Of a stretch of DNA of 9,045 nt, positions 5,688-9,045 are shown piece after piece (the stretch's first letter is position 1; each line of letters starts with the position of its first letter). Source of the stretch: Acidimicrobiaceae bacterium (GTDB lineage Bacteria > Actinomycetota > Acidimicrobiia > Acidimicrobiales > UBA8592); NCBI GenBank assembly GCA_002724825.1, contig PBPU01000085.1, forward strand, positions 17,841 to 26,885, read 5' to 3'. The notes beneath the pieces were generated by a model. It was given only the letters and a program-made list of their open reading frames with translations, was not told the origin of the DNA and did not search any database. The position numbers were made by a program, and so were the translations under genes.

Positions 5688-7026
5688 TTCTTCCCCCTTC
5701 AGATACAAGAAATGGGGAAAGACGGGACAGCGAGAATGAGTCGAGCCTGGCTTGAACCAGCATTCCTTCTTCTGTTGCTTTTTCCATAAGTACCTGTCCT
5801 TCTCGGTGTACCTGAGCTAAGACTTCCCCTTTATCAAAAGGAATAGCCAATTCCACTACGTCCCAAATAACTCGTAGTTGATCAGCGATAGCTGAAAGAA
5901 GCTTATCTATGCCTGTTTCAGAATAAGCGGAGATAGCAACTGAGTCAGGATACAGCATAAGCAATTCGGAAGGATCTGACCTATCTGACTTATTAAAGAC
6001 TAGAACTTCGGGAATTTCTGCTGCACCGATTTCTTCTAAGACCCTCCGAACAGCCAGTATTTGAGTTTCAGGCGAAGCATGGCTGGAGTCAACAATGTGC
6101 AACAGAAGGTCAGCCTCAATAACGACATCTAAAGTAGTTTTGAACGCTTCGACCAATTGGTGGGGAAGTTTCTGAACAAATCCTACGGTATCGGTAACAA
6201 ATATTGACTCTCCTCCTGGTAGTTGTATCCGGCGCGTTAATGGGTCCAAGGTTGCAAATAAGCGATCAGCTACGACTGCATCTGAATCGGCAAGGAGATT
6301 GAGGAGTGTGGATTTACCAGCATTGGTATAGCCCACTATTGCTACCGACTGATTATAGGAATGCCGTCGCTTTTTCGATTGATTTTTTCTATGCCCTCCA
6401 ACCGCCTTCAACTGTCGTTCAAGTTTGTGGACACGGCGAACTAACCTTCTTCGGTCAACCTCAAGTTTCGTTTCTCCTGGCCCACGAGTACCTATGCCCC
6501 CAGCTTGCTGACTGTAGTTCCGGCCTTGACCTCTAAGGCGAGGAAGACGATACTGAAGCTGAGCTAACTCTACTTGTGCTTTCCCTTCAGGGGTGCTCGC
6601 ATTTTGTGCAAAAATGTCCAGTATCACAGCTGTTCGATCTAGAGCAGATCGGTGAAATATCTTCTCCAAATTGAACTGTTGTCCAGGGGTCAATTCATCG
6701 TTGAAGACAACAGTATCAACGTCCAAGGTCTCTGCTAATTCATAAATTTCCCTTGCTTTTCCTTTACCGACAAAAGTTGCTGGGTCAGGAGAGGCTTTTT
6801 TCTGTATTACGATCTCAACAACATCAGCACCTGCCGTGTTTATAAGACGGCACAGCTCTTCGACCTCGAGAAGCACTGACGCTTCATCTTTCCCCTCCGT
6901 AACAAAACCTACTGCAATTATTCGCTCTCTAAATGACCTACCAATCAGGCCCCGTTCTTCACCACCAAGATCACCGAATCCTCCGCGGTGTGATTTCTCT
7001 TCAATTTCTGGCATGCGATTATCCAT
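5677..7026 (-). CDS. hflX: GTPase HflX (ribosome-associated)
   Basis: Ribosome-binding GTPase, known in E. coli as a heat-stress factor that splits stalled 70S ribosomes. It has 449 residues, typical of actinobacterial HflX. The N-terminal HflX domain (about 35-165) includes the glycine-rich ATFVGKGKAREI and FNDELTPGQQFNLE. The linker signature GGIGTRGPGETKLE lies near 176-189, followed by a helical coiled region of basic residues. The GTPase domain shows G1 GYTNAGKST (232-240), the G2-region ATLDPLTR (258-265), G3 DTVGF (279-283), G4 NKSD (345-348) and G5 SAYSETG (366-372). The ATG at 7026 overlaps the dapF TAA by one base (TAATG), and no convincing Shine-Dalgarno is present, so translation probably depends on reinitiation. 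The dapF-hflX order matches Mycobacterium. Confidence 0.96.
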   Translation of the reverse strand: MDNRMPEIEEKSHRGGFGDLGGEERGLIGRSFRERIIAVGFVTEGKDEASVLLEVEELCRLINTAGADVVEIVIQKKASPDPATFVGKGKAREIYELAETLDVDTVVFNDELTPGQQFNLEKIFHRSALDRTAVILDIFAQNASTPEGKAQVELAQLQYRLPRLRGQGRNYSQQAGGIGTRGPGETKLEVDRRRLVRRVHKLERQLKAVGGHRKNQSKKRRHSYNQSVAIVGYTNAGKSTLLNLLADSDAVVADRLFATLDPLTRRIQLPGGESIFVTDTVGFVQKLPHQLVEAFKTTLDVVIEADLLLHIVDSSHASPETQILAVRRVLEEIGAAEIPEVLVFNKSDRSDPSELLMLYPDSVAISAYSETGIDKLLSAIADQLRVIWDVVELAIPFDKGEVLAQVHREGQVLMEKATEEGMLVQARLDSFSLSRLSPFLVSEGGRNGI

Positions 7027-7823
7027 TAGAAGGTGATCTCAAATTCTTCTACACGTCTGGATTTACCCTTCAAAAGAACTTTGCCATTGATTAATTCAAT
7101 CTGCGCAGCCCCTCCCGCCATTTTTGCCTCAGACTTCTCTCCAATTAATCCCCATCGATTAGCAATAAAGGCACAGGCTGATGCTCCCGTTCCACATGCT
7201 AAGGTAACTCCCGCTCCACGCTCCCACGTCAGCATAGAGAACTCAGCTCTGTTTTGGACTTTTAAGAAGTGGACATTTATCCCTACAGGTTGCCACAGGG
7301 ACTCAATGTGTGGTCCCGCTGCGGCGACATCTACCCCATCTAACGTTTCTACTTCTATCACCACGTGAGGATTCCCAATGTCAGCGGTAGCTGCCTGAAG
7401 AATAGTTATTGATTCATGATGTAGGAAATCCAATAAAGGGAGCTCAGGCCCTTCTCTAACTGGGCCCATATCCACACTGATCTCAGCCTCATCGTTCCTG
7501 AAATTGTCCAAAGTAACATTACGAACTCCAGAACCCGTCAATATTTGCAATGACTTTTTTTTAGAAGTTGAAAATATTTCTTGGGCAAGGCATCTAATGC
7601 CATTACCAGAAATTTCTGCTGAACTACCATCAGCGTTGAAGAGCGTCATATGGACATCTATTCCGTCAGAACTAGAAGGCGTTCCGAAAATTAGCCCATC
7701 TGCGTCAAACCCGTTTTCAGGGCTGCAGACTGATACCGCCAACTCAGTGCTGCCCTTAGGGACACTCTCCTGTATAGCTACCAGAAACTTGTTTCCGAGT
7801 CCTTCATACTTAATTAGGCGCAT
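7026..7823 (-). CDS. dapF: Diaminopimelate epimerase with Ser in place of the first catalytic Cys
   Basis: Family function is to interconvert LL- and meso-diaminopimelate with two cysteines acting as acid and base. It has 265 residues from ATG 7823, a normal length. Conserved parts are KYEGLGNKF (5-13; the usual GLGNDF has Asp where this has Lys), NADGS (63-67), GNGIRC (73-78), GNPHV (150-154), ERGAG (201-205) and ACGTGASAC (209-217) with the second catalytic cysteine Cys210. The PROSITE-type signature N-x-D-G-S-x4-C-G-N is broken: codon 7608-7610 reads TCT, giving Ser72 where Cys is expected. The frame extends to TTG 7841, but ATG 7823 gives the family's usual N-terminus. It overlaps miaA by 14 bp and hflX by one base. 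Whether it is an active epimerase is open; everything else supports DapF. Confidence 0.9.
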   Translation of the reverse strand: MRLIKYEGLGNKFLVAIQESVPKGSTELAVSVCSPENGFDADGLIFGTPSSSDGIDVHMTLFNADGSSAEISGNGIRCLAQEIFSTSKKKSLQILTGSGVRNVTLDNFRNDEAEISVDMGPVREGPELPLLDFLHHESITILQAATADIGNPHVVIEVETLDGVDVAAAGPHIESLWQPVGINVHFLKVQNRAEFSMLTWERGAGVTLACGTGASACAFIANRWGLIGEKSEAKMAGGAAQIELINGKVLLKGKSRRVEEFEITF

Positions 7824-8739
7824 ATCGCCATTCTTCCACAAGAGAAGGGAGGACCTCTAATGGATTTCGATCAATGTCGAACCACTGAATTCGAGGGTCT
7901 CTACGAAACCATCGTTCTTGCCTTCTCGCAAATTTCTTAGTTTTTCGTTTCGCAATATCAGTCGCTTCACTCAAGCTAATATTTCCATTCAAGTGATCAA
8001 GAAATTGACGGTAGCCCAATGCTTGACCAGCAGTTCGAGATAAGGTCCCATAGCTTTCAGTTAACCTACACACTTCTTCAAAAAATCCCATTTCCATTTG
8101 TGTGTTAAATCTCTTATCTATCCGCTGGTTTATCTTCTCTTTTTCCCACCTAGGCGCAACCATATGAAATCTCGTAGGGGCATACTTCTGCATTCCTGGC
8201 CCGTAACTTGAGAATGGCTTTCCGCTACCTAGCGTTACTTCTAAAGCACGAAGTATTCTTCTTCTGTTGGTATTTTCCATGCGACTAGCTGCAACTGGGT
8301 CAACCTTCGTCAGTAACTTGTGTAATTTCACAGTATCGACTTCACTATCCAACTCTCGTTCAACTGTCGGATACTGCTTGGGTATTTCGAAATTATCTAT
8401 AACAGCGCGCAGATGCAGGCCGGTTCCCCCCACTAGTAGTGGAATTGCCTTGCGCTCCTCGATATCTCTAATCGCACTCACTGCCTCACGCTGAAATTCA
8501 CTTAAGGAGAATTCGATATTAGGTTCCACTAAGTCGATCATGTGATGAGGAACTTCTCTTTGGTCTTCAAGGGGTGGCTTTGCGGTACCGATGTCCATTC
8601 CCATATAAACCTGCATCGAGTCTATAGAAACGATTTCGATATTTGGTATTTCTCGAGCCAATGCCATAGCTATAGAAGATTTCCCTGAAGCGGTTGTTCC
8701 TACTATCGAAAGGATCGGGTAATCGGGCACTGAGTTCAC
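7810..8739 (-). CDS. miaA: tRNA dimethylallyltransferase
   Basis: Transfers a dimethylallyl group from DMAPP to N6 of A37 in tRNAs reading UNN codons, giving i6A, the substrate of MiaB encoded just upstream. It has 309 residues, typical for MiaA. The P-loop GTTASGKS spans 14-21 (the family usually has GPTASGKT), followed by SIDSMQVYMGMDIGTAK (38-54) with catalytic Asp40, HHMIDL (65-70), GGTGLHLRAV (104-113), NRRRILRALEV (158-168), QALGYRQF (239-246) and RRQERWFRRDP (272-282) near the C-terminus. The start is GTG 8739, which forms a GTGA overlap with the miaB stop; GTG three codons later (8730) is an alternative. The 3' end overlaps dapF. Confidence 0.96.
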   Translation of the reverse strand: MNSVPDYPILSIVGTTASGKSSIAMALAREIPNIEIVSIDSMQVYMGMDIGTAKPPLEDQREVPHHMIDLVEPNIEFSLSEFQREAVSAIRDIEERKAIPLLVGGTGLHLRAVIDNFEIPKQYPTVERELDSEVDTVKLHKLLTKVDPVAASRMENTNRRRILRALEVTLGSGKPFSSYGPGMQKYAPTRFHMVAPRWEKEKINQRIDKRFNTQMEMGFFEEVCRLTESYGTLSRTAGQALGYRQFLDHLNGNISLSEATDIAKRKTKKFARRQERWFRRDPRIQWFDIDRNPLEVLPSLVEEWRYAPN

Positions 8740-9045
8740 ACAGCAACCACAGGTATGCGAGTCTTCCTCACTGGTATGGAAATTACCTCTTCCAACTTCC
8801 CTTGAAGGTAGTGCGGAGATGCGTTAGTAATTTCAATCTGTGCTACTGAGCCAACCGGTAGCTTACGTGAGCTATCAAAATGAACCAACTTGTTTTGTCT
8901 CGTTCTTCCTGTTGTCGTATCGGGATTTTTCTTGCTGGGCCCTTCAACAATGACTTCTTCACTTTTACCTATCCGCTTCTCATGCTTACGAAGGCCGGAC
9001 CGTAAAATTACTGACCTCAATCGTTCATACCTATCCCCTACTACT
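8736..9045 (-). CDS. miaB: tRNA-2-methylthio-N6-dimethylallyladenosine synthase, C-terminal part, runs off the right edge
   Basis: The last 103 codons of a radical-SAM methylthiotransferase that adds the 2-methylthio group to i6A37. The frame is open to the window edge (VVGDRYERLRSVI ... is the first part seen). What remains is the end of the radical-SAM domain helix (RYERL), then the TRAM domain with EVIVEGPSKKNPD, GRTRQNKLVHF and ASPHYLQGKL, which are characteristic of MiaB. The Fe-S cysteines lie outside the window. The stop overlaps the miaA GTG start by four bases, and the miaB-miaA order supports the call over RimO or MtaB. Confidence 0.93.
   Translation of the reverse strand, partial: VVGDRYERLRSVILRSGLRKHEKRIGKSEEVIVEGPSKKNPDTTTGRTRQNKLVHFDSSRKLPVGSVAQIEITNASPHYLQGKLEEVISIPVRKTRIPVVAV

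Noticed and set aside
1..9045. Other plus-strand frames of 60-118 codons inside the minus-strand genes (for example 5416-5755, 6306-6536, 7033-7368, 7504-7860, 8267-8494)
   Set aside because: They are antisense to well-identified genes, lack ribosome binding sites and encode low-complexity, non-homologous-looking sequence.
1..9045. Mobile element, CRISPR array, tRNA or rRNA gene
   Set aside because: No transposase or integrase frame, no regularly spaced long repeats and no tRNA cloverleaf or rRNA segment was seen on either strand.

Overview
The window looks like a chromosomal core region of an actinobacterium-like organism. The evidence is gene order and protein family: miaB, miaA, dapF and hflX run on one strand, and further along lexA lies beside a divergent LysM gene and a class II ribonucleotide reductase gene. 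This arrangement resembles the lexA / Rv2719c region of Mycobacterium and the lexA / nrdJ region of Streptomyces. Base composition is much lower in GC than those genera (mid-40s percent by eye, not computed). With the Rv2671-like reductase and the Rv1178-like aminotransferase, this would suit an uncultured, probably aquatic, low-GC lineage such as a marine Acidimicrobiia member. The lineage is an inference.

Layout from the left. (1) 1-1138, minus: N-terminal part of the B12-dependent ribonucleotide reductase nrdJ, running off the left edge. (2) 1139-1339: divergent intergenic region with three copies of TTGTGGATT that resemble DnaA boxes. (3) 1340-2092, plus: RibD C-terminal-like / dihydrofolate-reductase-fold reductase. 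(4) 2147-2608, minus: small membrane-anchored LysM protein of the YneA/ChiZ type, a probable SOS cell-division inhibitor. (5) 2609-2774: shared SOS control region with four LexA boxes, two of them perfect 14-bp palindromes, and a possible RNA switch at the lexA ribosome binding site. (6) 2775-3422, plus: lexA, whose 3' end overlaps dapE by 4 bp tail to tail. (7) 3419-9045, minus: a tightly packed gene string, transcribed right to left as miaB (partial), miaA, dapF, hflX, dapC and dapE. The first five are joined by overlaps of 4, 14, 1 and 11 bp. A gap of about 97 bp separates dapC from dapE.

Functionally, dapC, dapE and dapF cover three consecutive steps of the succinylase route to meso-diaminopimelate and lysine. 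miaA and miaB make the ms2i6A37 tRNA modification, and hflX encodes a ribosome-associated GTPase. The lexA/LysM pair couples DNA damage to division arrest, and nrdJ supplies deoxynucleotides.

Points that deserve a second look: serine in place of the first catalytic cysteine of DapF, the four-box LexA operator array with about 15-bp spacing, the alternative hairpins at the lexA Shine-Dalgarno, and the DnaA-box-like repeats upstream of nrdJ. I see no mobile element, CRISPR array, rRNA or tRNA gene, and no wholly novel multi-gene system.
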